A stretch of 64,000 nt of DNA from Bacillota bacterium (GTDB lineage: Bacteria > Bacillota > Clostridia > Peptostreptococcales > Anaerovoracaceae): assembly GCA_019420525.1 (NCBI GenBank), contig JAHZHA010000029.1, forward strand, positions 1 through 64,000, read 5' to 3'. Shown here piece by piece: positions 25,489-34,744 of the stretch (positions within the stretch are counted from its first letter, which is position 1; each line of letters opens with the position of its first letter). A program made the translations under genes and the position numbers. The notes beneath the pieces are model-generated. The model did no database searches. It was not told where the DNA came from and saw only the letters and a list, made by a program, of their open reading frames with translations.

Positions 25489-26232
25489 ATGTCGTATCAA
25501 GTCAGACTGGATGTATTTGAAGGCCCTTTTGATCTGCTGGTCTATTTGGTAGAGCAGTCGGGCATGGATGTCTGTGATGTGAATATTTCCGAGATTACCG
25601 ATCAGTACATGGAACATGTCAGATCGGGAAAATATATAAAGCCGGAGGCAGCGGCGGAATTTATGGTTCTGGCGGCGACGCTGCTCCAGATCAAGTCCCG
25701 GATGCTTCTCCCCTCAGCGGGAGACGGCGGACGGAACGCCGGAGAGGAGGAACTCAGAGAGGAGCTGACAGAACGGGTCCGGGAATATCGGAAATACAAA
25801 TCTCTGGCGGAATATCTCCGTACGAGAGAAGAAGAGGGAGAACGCATCTTTGTAAAGCCGGCAGAGGATCTCTCGCCTTACACCGGTCAGCCGGAAGAAT
25901 TGCTGGACGTCAGTGCAGATCAGTTTATCCGGGTTTTCCGCAGTTTTATCGAACGAAAAAAGCAGATCGGAGACGTCCGGCGGCGCTATGAGTACGCGGC
26001 GAGGGAGCGGATGTCCATGGAAGAAAAAGCGGAGGAAATCTGCAGTCTGCTGTCGGAGAAAAGAACACTTTCGTTTGAAGAACTCGTCTCTTGTGATGGA
26101 GAAATATATGACATCGTCCTGACGTTTGTCACGCTTCTGGAACTGCTGTCGCAGCAGCGCGTGTGCGTATGCCAGCGAAATATTTACGGTGAGATGGAAA
26201 TCAGCCGGAAGGAGGCGGTCGTTCTTGGATGA
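25489..26232 (+). CDS. scpA: Segregation and condensation protein A
   Basis: This 247-residue kleisin subunit of the bacterial SMC complex bridges SMC heads and binds ScpB. Its N-terminus VRLDVFEGPFDLLVYLVEQS is the diagnostic block, followed by AAEFMVLAATLLQIKSRMLL. The C-terminal winged-helix part includes FEELVSCDGEIYDIVLTFVT. It begins 9 bp after the kinase-acetyltransferase gene and its end overlaps scpB by 8 bp, so translation is probably coupled. Confidence 0.96.
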   Translation: MSYQVRLDVFEGPFDLLVYLVEQSGMDVCDVNISEITDQYMEHVRSGKYIKPEAAAEFMVLAATLLQIKSRMLLPSAGDGGRNAGEEELREELTERVREYRKYKSLAEYLRTREEEGERIFVKPAEDLSPYTGQPEELLDVSADQFIRVFRSFIERKKQIGDVRRRYEYAARERMSMEEKAEEICSLLSEKRTLSFEELVSCDGEIYDIVLTFVTLLELLSQQRVCVCQRNIYGEMEISRKEAVVLG

Positions 26233-26776
26233 AAAAGCGATAAAAAGGGAAATGGAAGCGATTCTCTTCGTATGGGGAAGTCCGGTGGAGGCTGGAGCAG
26301 CCGCCGGGGTTTTCGGCATATCTGAGAAGGAAGCGGTCCGTCTTCTGGAAGAACTGACAGAGGAGTACGAAAGCCGCGGAGGCGGTCTGATGATCCGACG
26401 GATCGACGGAAGTTATCAGATCTGTACGAGCCCCGGATGTGAGGAGGCGGTCCGCAGATTCTGCACTCCGGTAAAGACAAAAAAGCTGTCTAATGCGGCG
26501 ATGGAAGTCCTGGCGGTCATCGCGTATCGTCAGCCAGTATCAAGGGTACAGATCGATGAGATCCGTGGTGTGAAATCGGAGCGCGTCATCGACAGTTTGC
26601 AGAAAAAAGGACTGGTGGAGGAGCGAGGCAGAGGAAGCGGCTTGGGACGGCCTATTCTCTACGGCACGACGCGCTTTTTTCTCGAAAAGTTTGGTATCGG
26701 ATCGCTGGAGGATCTGCCGGATGTCGAAGATGACGCCGGCTGGAAGGAAGAACAGCAGATTTCTCTGGATGTTTAG
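26225..26776 (+). CDS. scpB: Segregation and condensation protein B
   Basis: This 183-residue ScpB has two winged-helix domains and acts as a dimer with ScpA and SMC in chromosome condensation. Family blocks are MEAILFVWGSPVEA at the start and LAVIAYRQPVSRVQIDEIRG (about residues 98-117), then GRPILYGTTRFFLEKFGI. I place the start at the TTG at 26225, because AAGGAGGCGG lies 7 bp upstream and the family N-terminus follows directly. A longer frame from 26126 would run through scpA without support. Confidence 0.95.
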   Translation: MDEKAIKREMEAILFVWGSPVEAGAAAGVFGISEKEAVRLLEELTEEYESRGGGLMIRRIDGSYQICTSPGCEEAVRRFCTPVKTKKLSNAAMEVLAVIAYRQPVSRVQIDEIRGVKSERVIDSLQKKGLVEERGRGSGLGRPILYGTTRFFLEKFGIGSLEDLPDVEDDAGWKEEQQISLDV

Positions 26777-26804
26777 ACTCTTAGATCCTGCACGGAGGAG
26801 AGAA

Positions 26805-28472
26805 ATGAGATTAAAATATAAAAAAAAATGGAAACGAATAGTGCCGCTGTTTGTCTCGGTGATGTTACTCCTCGGAATGTTGACGGTACCGATTCCGGTT
26901 TGCGGGTTTTCTTCGGAAGAAATTTCGACATCCTATTGCGATGAAGTCGATATCTCTCTGAAAATACAGCAGAACCGGCTTGAAGTAGAAGTTCCGCAGA
27001 GCGGACAGTTCGCCTATCTGATCGTGACGTTTATGAATTCGGAGGGAAGCGTGCCCGATACCGCGCAGCCGGTCCAGGTGACAAACGGTGTGGCGGTCTA
27101 TGATTTTTCGGACAAAGAAGATGGTATATATTACGTGCAGCTGTATCGTAGCAGCAGCGAACAGGGAACCTTTGACGGTATCATCGGCGGAATGGAATCC
27201 GTAGCGGTAAAGATCGAAAATGGATCGGGGAAAATCATCCCTTCTTCCGTTTACGATGAAAATCTGACGAAGTATCTGCAGCAGGCCGTTTCGGCGGACG
27301 CTCTCTGTTATTATCTGAAGCCTTCCGTAAACGTTCAGAGCGACAACGGAAAGATCGTGTCAAAAGCCGCAGAAATTACGGCTGGGATTTCAGATCCGTA
27401 TCAGAAAGTCCGGTCTGTTCACGACTGGGTGGCTTCGAACTTATATTTTGATTATGATGCACTGTCTCGACAGGGGCAGAACTGGCCGAAAGATGCGCTG
27501 GGAGCTCTCGAGACAGGAAGAACCGTATGCGAAGGTTATGCAAATCTGACGACAGCTTTGTTGAGAGCCTCCGGAATACCGGCGAAGACGATGATCGGCT
27601 ATGCACTCTACGGTTCCGAGCATTCGTGGAACGCATCAAATCTGAAGGAGAACCGGGCGAATCACGCCTGGACTGCCGCTTTTGCAGACGGCAGGTGGAT
27701 ATTGATGGATCCCACCTGGGATTCCCAGAATTATTACAGGGACGGAGAATATCACAAGTCGGAAGAAGTGCACACTTATTTCGACAGCACATTGGAATTC
27801 TTTTCCTACAATCATCGGCAGTCACGCAATGACTTTTATGACAGCAAGTATATGAAGAAGGAGTTTTCTGACGTCAGGGATCACTGGGCGTTCGATTCGA
27901 TACGTTTTGTGATCAATAACGATCTCATGTCGGGAACGGCTGAAGACCGGTTTGATCCCGACGTATGTACGACGCAGGCGATGCTGGTGACCGTGCTGCA
28001 CAGACTGTCAGAAGGTGCAGAGGAAGGCACCGGATGTTCTGTCAGCGGAAGCGGAGATTCCGGAGTCATGTCCGGAGACTGGTACAGCGGAGCTGTGGAA
28101 TGGGCGCGGCAAAACGGCATTCTGGCAGGAATCGAAAGTGCTTTTTCTCCGGAGCAGATGATAGACCGGCAGACGATGTCGGTGATGCTGGACAACTATA
28201 TCAATTATTCAGATTTTGCGTCTGACGGACCGGAGAGCGGCGGGGATACTGGGGAGCAGCCGGATTCTCAGGAAATCTCTTTTGCAGATGAGGATCAGAT
28301 CGCCGGATGGGCGTCGGAGCAGGTTCACCGTATGGTGAGCCGTGGAATCCTGCAGGGCCGCAGCGACGGAACGTTCGGACCTCACGATTTTCTGACGAGA
28401 GCCGAACTGGCATCCGTCATCGAGAGGCTCGTCTATTCCGGACTGATGGAAGAACTGGGTCAGCAAAACTGA
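26805..28472 (+). CDS. Secreted transglutaminase-like protein with S-layer-homology domains
   Basis: This is a 555-residue exported protein with a signal peptide (about residues 1-33). A beta-rich region follows, then a transglutaminase-like cysteine-protease-fold domain (about 195-330) with the catalytic triad in GRTVCEGYANL, NHAWTAAFADG and LMDPTWD. Three SLH-type repeats make up the C-terminal 170 residues: FSDVRDHWAFDSIRFVINND, then DWYSGAVEWARQNGIL, then WASEQVHRMVSRGILQG. The SLH repeats should hold it to cell-wall polymers. GGAGGAG sets the start at 26805. It is 28 bp from scpB in the same operon, an unexpected partner for a chromosome gene. Confidence 0.88.
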   Translation: MRLKYKKKWKRIVPLFVSVMLLLGMLTVPIPVCGFSSEEISTSYCDEVDISLKIQQNRLEVEVPQSGQFAYLIVTFMNSEGSVPDTAQPVQVTNGVAVYDFSDKEDGIYYVQLYRSSSEQGTFDGIIGGMESVAVKIENGSGKIIPSSVYDENLTKYLQQAVSADALCYYLKPSVNVQSDNGKIVSKAAEITAGISDPYQKVRSVHDWVASNLYFDYDALSRQGQNWPKDALGALETGRTVCEGYANLTTALLRASGIPAKTMIGYALYGSEHSWNASNLKENRANHAWTAAFADGRWILMDPTWDSQNYYRDGEYHKSEEVHTYFDSTLEFFSYNHRQSRNDFYDSKYMKKEFSDVRDHWAFDSIRFVINNDLMSGTAEDRFDPDVCTTQAMLVTVLHRLSEGAEEGTGCSVSGSGDSGVMSGDWYSGAVEWARQNGILAGIESAFSPEQMIDRQTMSVMLDNYINYSDFASDGPESGGDTGEQPDSQEISFADEDQIAGWASEQVHRMVSRGILQGRSDGTFGPHDFLTRAELASVIERLVYSGLMEELGQQN

Positions 28473-28483
28473 TATATGATGAT

Positions 28484-28529
28484 AAAAGGTATCCCGGGAG
28501 CCTGGATGAGGCTTTCGGGATACCTTTTT
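28484..28529 (+). terminator. Intrinsic terminator ending the valS-scp operon
   Basis: AAAAGGTATCCCG (28484-28496) and CGGGATACCTTTT (28516-28528) form a 13-bp stem ending in T-rich sequence. It closes the long plus-strand run from valS. Confidence 0.92.
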
Positions 28530-28651
28530 CGTTTTTTCAGGAGAGTTCCTGGAAATGAGGGACGTTTTTCCGTCTTTTCCGGTCTTCGGGAGAGCACCGG
28601 AAATCCGTACCGGAGAGAGGACGGCAGCAGCGAGAAAAATGTACGGCAGGT

Positions 28652-30484
28652 TCAGACATCAATTCTGACCCGGTATTTTTCGAGCCAATAGTTGAGCTGA
28701 ATCATGTATGCCATGGTCTGGGGCCCGGTCATCAGCTGTCCATACCACGGCTCGGAAAATTCATTGCCAAGGAGTCCCTTCAGGGCGTCACGGCTGACCA
28801 ATTCGAAGATCGGAGCGTCGGTGTCATCGATGATCTCTTTCAGCATGCGGGAAACGACGGCGGCATACTGAGGGTTGTGTGTTTTTGGGTAAGGACTCTT
28901 TTTCCGGAGTCTGATTTCATCCGGAAGAAGTCCTTTTACTGCGCGTCGGAGAAGTCCTTTTTCCATGCCGCCACTTTCTTTCATTTCCCACGGCACGCTG
29001 TACATGTATTCCGCGATGCGGTGATCACAGAAAGGAACGCGGACTTCCAGACCGTGATACATACTCATTCTGTCTTTTCTGGTCAACAGAGTCTGCATGA
29101 ACCAGAACATATTCATGCGCACCATTTCCCGGAGCCTGGATTCCTGAGGAGAGAGCCCTGGGATTTTGTCTGTTTCAGCCAGCGTCTTTTCGTAGCGGGA
29201 TGAAACTTCAGCTTCGCCATCGATGAGATCGCGGAAGCGCGGAGCGAGAAATTTCTGCCGCATGGCTGTCGTCTGTGCCCAGGGGAATCCGTAGGCGGAA
29301 CGGATTTTTTCATCCCGGTACCACGGATATCCGCCGAATATCTCGTCGGCGCATTCTCCGGAAAGAGCAACGGTGACGTACTTTTTGATCTCTTCACAGA
29401 AGAGCAGGAGAGAGGAGTCGATGTCCGCCATTCCGGGAAGATCGCGGGCGTCTACGGCGGTTTTCAGCGCATATGCAAGCTGTTCATTGTCCACGACGAA
29501 TGTATGATGGTTCGATCCGAGAAAACGGACCATCTGACGGATATACGGTTCATCGGTACTGGGCTGAAAGCGGCTGGTACGGAAGTATTTCATATTGTCC
29601 GTATAGGTGACGGAGAAAGTGTCAAGCTGCTGTCCGCGGTTGCGGTATTCTTCGGCTGCCACAGCGGATATGATGCTGGAATCCAGGCCCCCGGACAAAA
29701 AGGTGCCGAGAGGAACGTCACTGACCAGCTGGCGCCGGATCGCATCTGTCACCAGATATCTTACGTGTTCCACCGTTTCTTCCGGAGTTTCCGTGTGAAC
29801 TCTGTCCTTCAGATTCCAGTATGAGGAAATCTGAAGACCGTCTTTGCCGTAGGTTCCGAAGCAGCCCGGTTTGAGTTCATGGATGTCGCGGAATACGGCA
29901 CATCCCGGTGTGCGGCCCGGACCGATGAAAAGGAGATCGACGATGCCTTCTCTGTCGACGACCGGCTCGACGTCCGGATATTCCAGTATCGTTTTGATTT
30001 CCGAGGCGAACAGGAAAGTATCATTTTTCAGAGCGTAAAAGAAAGGTTTGACGCCCATGCGGTCTCTGGCGAAAAAAAGGGTTCGTTCCGTATTTTCCCA
30101 GATGGCGAAAGCGAAGATGCCGTTAAACCGGCTGAGGCATTTTTCTCCCCAGCGGATATATGATTTCAGAACGACCTCTGTGTCGCTGCGTCCGAAAAAA
30201 AAGACTCCTTCCGCAGAGAGTTCGCTGCGGAGTTCCTCTGTATTGTAGAGTTCCCCGTTATAGACGATGGTGTATTCCAATCCGTTTTCCCTGCAGGTCA
30301 TGGGCTGGGCGCCGTTTTCGGGATCTACGACGATGAGACGGGTGTGGAAGAGGATGGCGTTTTCCGTTATCTTGATACCCCTTGCGTCCGGTCCGCGCCG
30401 GCGCATGGAGCGCAGCATTCCGCTGAGACATTCTTCTTTTTTCGGGTGTTTGTCGAGGCAGCAGGCCCCTGAGATACCGCACAT
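28652..30484 (-). CDS. asnB: Asparagine synthase (glutamine-hydrolysing)
   Basis: This 610-residue enzyme makes asparagine from aspartate, ATP and glutamine. The N-terminus MCGISGACC supplies the catalytic Cys2 of the class II glutaminase domain, with RRGPDARG and YNGELYN (about residues 75-81) completing it. The synthetase half has the PP-loop FLSGGLDSS (about residues 263-271) and ALSGECADEIFGGYPWY. It lies alone on the minus strand, facing away from the leucine-rich-repeat gene. A hairpin (30509-30543) sits just before its ribosome-binding site AGAAAGGA. Confidence 0.95.
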   Translation of the reverse strand: MCGISGACCLDKHPKKEECLSGMLRSMRRRGPDARGIKITENAILFHTRLIVVDPENGAQPMTCRENGLEYTIVYNGELYNTEELRSELSAEGVFFFGRSDTEVVLKSYIRWGEKCLSRFNGIFAFAIWENTERTLFFARDRMGVKPFFYALKNDTFLFASEIKTILEYPDVEPVVDREGIVDLLFIGPGRTPGCAVFRDIHELKPGCFGTYGKDGLQISSYWNLKDRVHTETPEETVEHVRYLVTDAIRRQLVSDVPLGTFLSGGLDSSIISAVAAEEYRNRGQQLDTFSVTYTDNMKYFRTSRFQPSTDEPYIRQMVRFLGSNHHTFVVDNEQLAYALKTAVDARDLPGMADIDSSLLLFCEEIKKYVTVALSGECADEIFGGYPWYRDEKIRSAYGFPWAQTTAMRQKFLAPRFRDLIDGEAEVSSRYEKTLAETDKIPGLSPQESRLREMVRMNMFWFMQTLLTRKDRMSMYHGLEVRVPFCDHRIAEYMYSVPWEMKESGGMEKGLLRRAVKGLLPDEIRLRKKSPYPKTHNPQYAAVVSRMLKEIIDDTDAPIFELVSRDALKGLLGNEFSEPWYGQLMTGPQTMAYMIQLNYWLEKYRVRIDV

Positions 30485-30508
30485 AAATCATCATTCCTTT
30501 CTTGGCGG

Positions 30509-30559
30509 CATATCTGCCGGAACGGAAGCCGCGGGCAGATATGAGGCGGAAAATTCCGC
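30509..30559 (-). promoter_or_regulatory. Paired inverted repeats in the asnB leader
   Basis: CATATCTGCC (30509-30518) and GGCAGATATG (30534-30543) form a perfect 10-bp stem ending about 15 nt before the asnB ribosome-binding site. Next to it, GCGGAA-AA-TTCCGC (30546-30559) is a second dyad. There is no T-run, so it is either a translational element or a protein site. Confidence 0.45.
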
Positions 30560-30652
30560 GGTGGCATATTTGTTCTGACAGATTTTACGGCTTCGTTGCA
30601 GCGGTAAAAAATCTATATCTATCCTATGCGGAGGAGAAAGTGAAATTTCCGA

Positions 30653-30681
30653 TTTATTTATGAAATCAGACGAAATATAAT
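30653..30681 (+). promoter_or_regulatory. Promoter of the leucine-rich-repeat gene
   Basis: TTTATT (30653-30658) and TATAAT (30676-30681) are separated by 17 bp. Confidence 0.5.
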
Positions 30682-30777
30682 ATTAAATGAACATGCAGAA
30701 TAATGGGAGAATGCCGGCCGCCGGCAATGTTCCGAAAGGGCGCAGCGGGAAGGCGGCAGGGCCGGAAAGGAGTAGAG

Positions 30778-31620
30778 ATGACAGTAATAAAGAAAGAAGA
30801 TGACTTCAGCGGATATAAATTTGCCAGTGACGGAAGCAGTGTAACACTGTCCGGATTTTTTGACGATAACGCGACGGACATCGTGATTCCGTCTCATGTA
30901 AACGGAGTGCCTGTACGGCGCATCGGATTTTCCGCCTTCAAGGGAAACGAACGGCTTCACAGCGTGAACATTCCCGATACCGTCCAGTATATCGAGAGTT
31001 CCGCTTTTCGGGACTGCAGAGAACTTACGCAGGTGAGAGCCGGAAAAGAACTCCGATCTCTGGGACAGCATGCTTTCGCCGGTTGCCGCCGGCTGCACAG
31101 TTTTACAATTCCCAGTACGCTTCATACTATGGGTGATATGACATTTGATCAGTGTACGGAATTTACTGAATTGATCGTTCTCGATATGAATAAAAAAGGC
31201 GACACTTCAAAAAGATTTGTGATTGCCAGCCACAATCCCCACAGGCGCTGGGGATATATTCAGGCCAGTCTGATATATTTCGACGCATATCAGATGAGAA
31301 AATATGATGAAGGCTACGGCGTGCTTCACGGATTAGATGATCTTTATAATATAGCAGTCTATCGTCTTACAGATGATGAACTTCTGGAACCGTACATGAG
31401 GACAACATATGAGAATACGATACGCATGTCGATACCGAGTGTCATTGCCCAGGATCAAATTTCGCGCCTTACCGCAGCAGGAGATATGGGGCTCATTGAC
31501 GAGAAAAGAATCGATTCTTATATAGAAGCTGCCACCCGTGTCAAGGGAAGCTGTCTGGCCTACCTTCTGGATTATAAAGAACATCATTTCAAAAAAAGGG
31601 AACTGAATTTTGAACTTTAG
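30778..31620 (+). CDS. BspA-type leucine-rich-repeat protein, apparently cytoplasmic
   Basis: This is a 280-residue protein with three to four BspA-like leucine-rich repeats between about residues 35 and 135, for example VRRIGFSAFKGNERLHSVNI and then SSAFRDCRELTQV and HAFAGCRRLHSFTIP. No signal peptide or membrane helix precedes them, unlike surface BspA proteins. The C-terminal 140 residues are helical; similar halves occur in Clostridia proteins of unknown role. GAAAGGAG supports the ATG at 30778. It is probably a protein-interaction scaffold, with no enzymatic motif visible. Confidence 0.8.
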   Translation: MTVIKKEDDFSGYKFASDGSSVTLSGFFDDNATDIVIPSHVNGVPVRRIGFSAFKGNERLHSVNIPDTVQYIESSAFRDCRELTQVRAGKELRSLGQHAFAGCRRLHSFTIPSTLHTMGDMTFDQCTEFTELIVLDMNKKGDTSKRFVIASHNPHRRWGYIQASLIYFDAYQMRKYDEGYGVLHGLDDLYNIAVYRLTDDELLEPYMRTTYENTIRMSIPSVIAQDQISRLTAAGDMGLIDEKRIDSYIEAATRVKGSCLAYLLDYKEHHFKKRELNFEL

Positions 31621-31863
31621 GGCTGACGGGAAATGCCATATATCAGCTTACATATTTTTACAAATAATGCGAAATTAAAACTGTGCGCAATCCCTTTTGC
31701 CGAAATAAGTATTGAAATTGTATATTTTGTAGAAAATTCGACGAAAATATGGTATCTTAACACAGAAATTACATATATCTTACAAAAATATTTTCTGTCA
31801 TTTGCGGTTACGGGTAAAATAATCTCTGTACGCAGAAAAGGTAATCGCATGGGACAGGCTCGT

Positions 31864-31890
31864 GATGCCGATGGTAAGCAAGTCGGCATC
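31864..31890 (+). other. Hairpin just before the symporter gene
   Basis: GATGCCGA (31864-31871) and TCGGCATC (31883-31890) form a perfect 8-bp stem followed by ATTTTATG, ending 10 bp before AGGAGG. It could be a weak attenuator or could influence translation. The 240 bp before it are AT-rich and hold no gene. Confidence 0.5.
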
Positions 31891-31912
31891 ATTTTATGCA
31901 GGAGGTAGTTTT

Positions 31913-33265
31913 ATGAAAGAAAGAAGCAGTTTTACCGGCGGGATCGGCTTCGTCCTCGCATCTTCAGCCAGCGCCGTGGGTCTGGGAAATCTGTGGCGTT
32001 TCCCGTATCTGGCGGCGCAGTACGGTGGAGGAATTTTTATTCTCGTCTACATTATTCTGGCTCTCACATTCGGTTTTGCACTGATGACGACGGAAATCGC
32101 CATCGGCCGGAAGACTCGCCTCAGCCCGGTGGCGGCATATAAAGCGCTCAATAAACGCTTCGCATTCCTGAATTATCTGGCAGTGCTGGTGCCGGCTATC
32201 ATTCTTCCTTATTATTGTGTTATCGGCGGCTGGGTAATTAAATACACTGTGGTATTCTGTAGCGGACAGACGACTGCAGCTGCCAGTGATACGTTCTTTG
32301 GCGAATTTATCGGAGGAACGACGTCTCCGCTGGTATATTTTGTTATTTTCCTGGCGCTCACCATGCTCGTCATCATTCTCGGTGTAGAAAAGGGAATTGA
32401 AAAAGTCAGCAAGGTAATGCTGCCGGTTCTGATCGTTCTGGCTATTGCTATTTCCATCTATGTTCTGACTATCCCAGGTTCAGGAGAAGGTCTCAAGTAT
32501 TATCTCATGCCGGATCTGTCTAAATTCTCTCTGAAGACCGTCTGTGCAGCTATGGGACAGATGTTCTTCTCTATGAGTCTGGCTATGGGCATCATGGTTA
32601 CATATGGTTCTTATGCGAAAGATGAGGTCAGCCTGACAAGATCTACGAATCAGATCGAAATCTTCGATACATTAGTGGCTCTGCTGGCAGGACTGATGGT
32701 TATTCCGGCTGTTTACGTGTTCAGCGGAGAAGCAGGTCTGGAATCCAGCGGCCCGGGACTGATGTTCGTAACTCTGCCGAAAGTATTCGATCAGATGGCA
32801 GCAGGTACTGTGATCGGCGCTCTGTTCTTTATCCTTGTACTTCTGGCGGCACTGACCAGCTCCATCTCACTGATGGAATCCCTCGTATCCTGTCTGATGG
32901 ACAAGTTCCACATTGAGAGAAAGAAAGGCGCTGTGATGGTATTTATCTGGTGTATCATCCTCGGTATTCCGTCTTCTCTGGGAAATGGTCCTCTGGCGTC
33001 TATCAAGATTTTAGGAATGGACTTCCTGACATTCTTCGACTTCCTGAGCAACAGCGTACTGATGCCTCTGGTGGCTCTGTTTACATGTATTCTCATCGGC
33101 TGGGTTGTCGGCACGGATTCTATCGTAAACGAAGTGACGAAGAACGGAGAAAGACTGAGAAGAAAGACACTATACGAAGTAGTCATCAAATATGTAGCTC
33201 CTGTGCTGCTGGTGGTGATTCTCGTATTCTATACTATGGCACAGTTCGGTATCATCAAGTATTAG
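31913..33265 (+). CDS. Neurotransmitter:sodium symporter (SNF) family transporter
   Basis: This is a 450-residue sodium-coupled transporter of the LeuT/TnaT family, which imports amino acids or amines. Transmembrane helix 1 has the unwound sodium-site motif GFVLASSASAVGLGNLWRFP (about residues 12-31), and ITALL-like helices follow; about eleven membrane segments are visible, a common number in bacterial members. The start at 31913 behind AGGAGG gives the standard N-terminus. Its substrate is not readable; tryptophan and other neutral amino acids are typical. Confidence 0.92.
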   Translation: MKERSSFTGGIGFVLASSASAVGLGNLWRFPYLAAQYGGGIFILVYIILALTFGFALMTTEIAIGRKTRLSPVAAYKALNKRFAFLNYLAVLVPAIILPYYCVIGGWVIKYTVVFCSGQTTAAASDTFFGEFIGGTTSPLVYFVIFLALTMLVIILGVEKGIEKVSKVMLPVLIVLAIAISIYVLTIPGSGEGLKYYLMPDLSKFSLKTVCAAMGQMFFSMSLAMGIMVTYGSYAKDEVSLTRSTNQIEIFDTLVALLAGLMVIPAVYVFSGEAGLESSGPGLMFVTLPKVFDQMAAGTVIGALFFILVLLAALTSSISLMESLVSCLMDKFHIERKKGAVMVFIWCIILGIPSSLGNGPLASIKILGMDFLTFFDFLSNSVLMPLVALFTCILIGWVVGTDSIVNEVTKNGERLRRKTLYEVVIKYVAPVLLVVILVFYTMAQFGIIKY

Positions 33266-33307
33266 TTTGATACGGACAGAAATAAATGGCGTTCAAATGC
33301 AAAAACA

Positions 33308-33353
33308 GGGGCCGGAGCGACTCGGACAGAGTTGCTCCGGCTCCCGTTTTTTT
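33308..33353. terminator. Bidirectional terminator between the symporter and ClC genes
   Basis: GGCCGGAGCGACTC and GAGTTGCTCCGGCTC form a long stem followed by seven T on the plus strand; on the minus strand TGTTTTTG follows. It lies between convergent genes. Confidence 0.88.
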
Positions 33354-33442
33354 CGCTATCCGCGCTCTGCGCTGAACCGGCAGTAACGGCGGGCGCTTGA
33401 GGGTGCCGCCCGGGACGTGATTTTGAGGCTGTGTGAGTGCCG

Positions 33443-34744
33443 TCATTTCGCCGAACGGATGACAGGCGCAGGAGTGAGTTTCGAGTTCATGAATTTCTGA
33501 CCGCTGTAGAGGCTGTAATAACCGCTGAGCATGTAGCTGACCGCTGAGGCGACGCCGAAGAGAAGAAAATTGCCGCTTCCGAAGAATTCGACACTGAGCA
33601 GCATGCTGCTCACAGGGCAGTTGACGACACCGCAGAAAAAGGCCACGAGGCAGATTTCGGCGCTCAGGACGGGATCCAGGCCGAGAAAAGGAGCTGCCGT
33701 ACATCCGAATGTGGCGCCGATAAACATGGCCGGAATGATCTCTCCTCCCTTGTATCCCGCACCTGACGTGGCAGCAGTCATTATGATTTTTATGGCGAAA
33801 GCAGCCGGGACGGCGCTTCCTGCCAGAGCCGCCGTGATGACAGTCATTCCGCTGCCGTTGTAGTCCCGCGAACCCGACAGCAGGGTCAGGATCACCACGA
33901 TAAAGCCGCCGGCTGCGATGCGGAGATAGTCGCTTTTCAGGTATTTGCGGTAGAGAGCGGCGGCAGTGTGCATGACGCGGCAGAAGATGATGCTCAGGAG
34001 CGCGCACAGAATACCCAGAATGATGATTTTCGCGAAGAGGAGAAGATTTGTCTTCTGGACGCCGGCGATGAGGAAAGAGGGAGCGGAGACGCCGAGACTG
34101 AGGGCTGTCAGCTTCGCGATAAAAGAAGCGATGACGGCGGGAAGAAGTCCGGCGTAAAATACAGTACCTACTCCGGCGACCTCGATGGCGAAGAAGGCTG
34201 CCGTCAGCGGCGTTCCGAAGAGAGCACAGAAAGTCGCGCTCATGCCGCACATCACCAGCATCTGCTGTTCGTATTTTTTCAGATTCAGCATGCGGGCGAT
34301 GAAAGAGCCGAGACTTCCGCCGATCTGAAGGGCGGCTCCTTCACGTCCCGCAGAGCCCCCGCACAGATGCGTCAGAAATGCCGACAGGAAAATCAGCGGG
34401 GTGACCCGGAAGGCGGAGGAATCTTCTGCCCGGGCCGCCCGGAGAATGGAATTCGTGCCTTCGTCATTGTAGATTTCCAGGCTGCGGTAGGAGAATACGG
34501 TGAGCAGTCCCGCCACCGGCAAAAAATAGAGGAGAAAGCCGTAAGTACCGAACAGATAGGTAGCTTCGTCGATGAAATAGTGAAAGAGAGCTCCGGTGAG
34601 ACCGCAGACCACTCCCAGAAATGCGGAAATGGCCAGCCATTTCAGAAAAAAAGCGAAATGTCGGAATGCGTGGCGCAGCTTGATGTCGATTTTCAGGAGC
34701 ATCAGTTCCCGGTAATTGTCACTGTGTCGGTTTAATTTGTTCAT
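33443..34744 (-). CDS. ClC-family chloride or fluoride channel/antiporter
   Basis: This is a 433-residue ClC protein with about ten to twelve membrane segments. GGSAGREGAALQIGGSLGSF (about residues 126-145) is the conserved GxEGP-like block with Ala for Pro and retains the gating Glu. GMSATFCALFGTPLTAAFFA, with Phe-Gly-Thr-Pro, and SRDYNGSGM resemble the fluoride-exporting ClC-F branch as I remember it more than ordinary chloride channels. No fluoride riboswitch is visible upstream of it. Its role may be chloride or fluoride movement, and the choice needs a phylogeny. It is convergent with the symporter. Confidence 0.85.
   Translation of the reverse strand: MNKLNRHSDNYRELMLLKIDIKLRHAFRHFAFFLKWLAISAFLGVVCGLTGALFHYFIDEATYLFGTYGFLLYFLPVAGLLTVFSYRSLEIYNDEGTNSILRAARAEDSSAFRVTPLIFLSAFLTHLCGGSAGREGAALQIGGSLGSFIARMLNLKKYEQQMLVMCGMSATFCALFGTPLTAAFFAIEVAGVGTVFYAGLLPAVIASFIAKLTALSLGVSAPSFLIAGVQKTNLLLFAKIIILGILCALLSIIFCRVMHTAAALYRKYLKSDYLRIAAGGFIVVILTLLSGSRDYNGSGMTVITAALAGSAVPAAFAIKIIMTAATSGAGYKGGEIIPAMFIGATFGCTAAPFLGLDPVLSAEICLVAFFCGVVNCPVSSMLLSVEFFGSGNFLLFGVASAVSYMLSGYYSLYSGQKFMNSKLTPAPVIRSAK

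Noticed and set aside
30485..30660. T-box leader of asnB
   Set aside because: One segment resembles the T-box antiterminator, but Stem I, the specifier loop and a terminator are missing and the leader is too short.
31333..31587. Minus-strand open frame inside the leucine-rich-repeat gene
   Set aside because: It has no ribosome-binding site or family similarity and is the shadow of a well-supported plus-strand gene.
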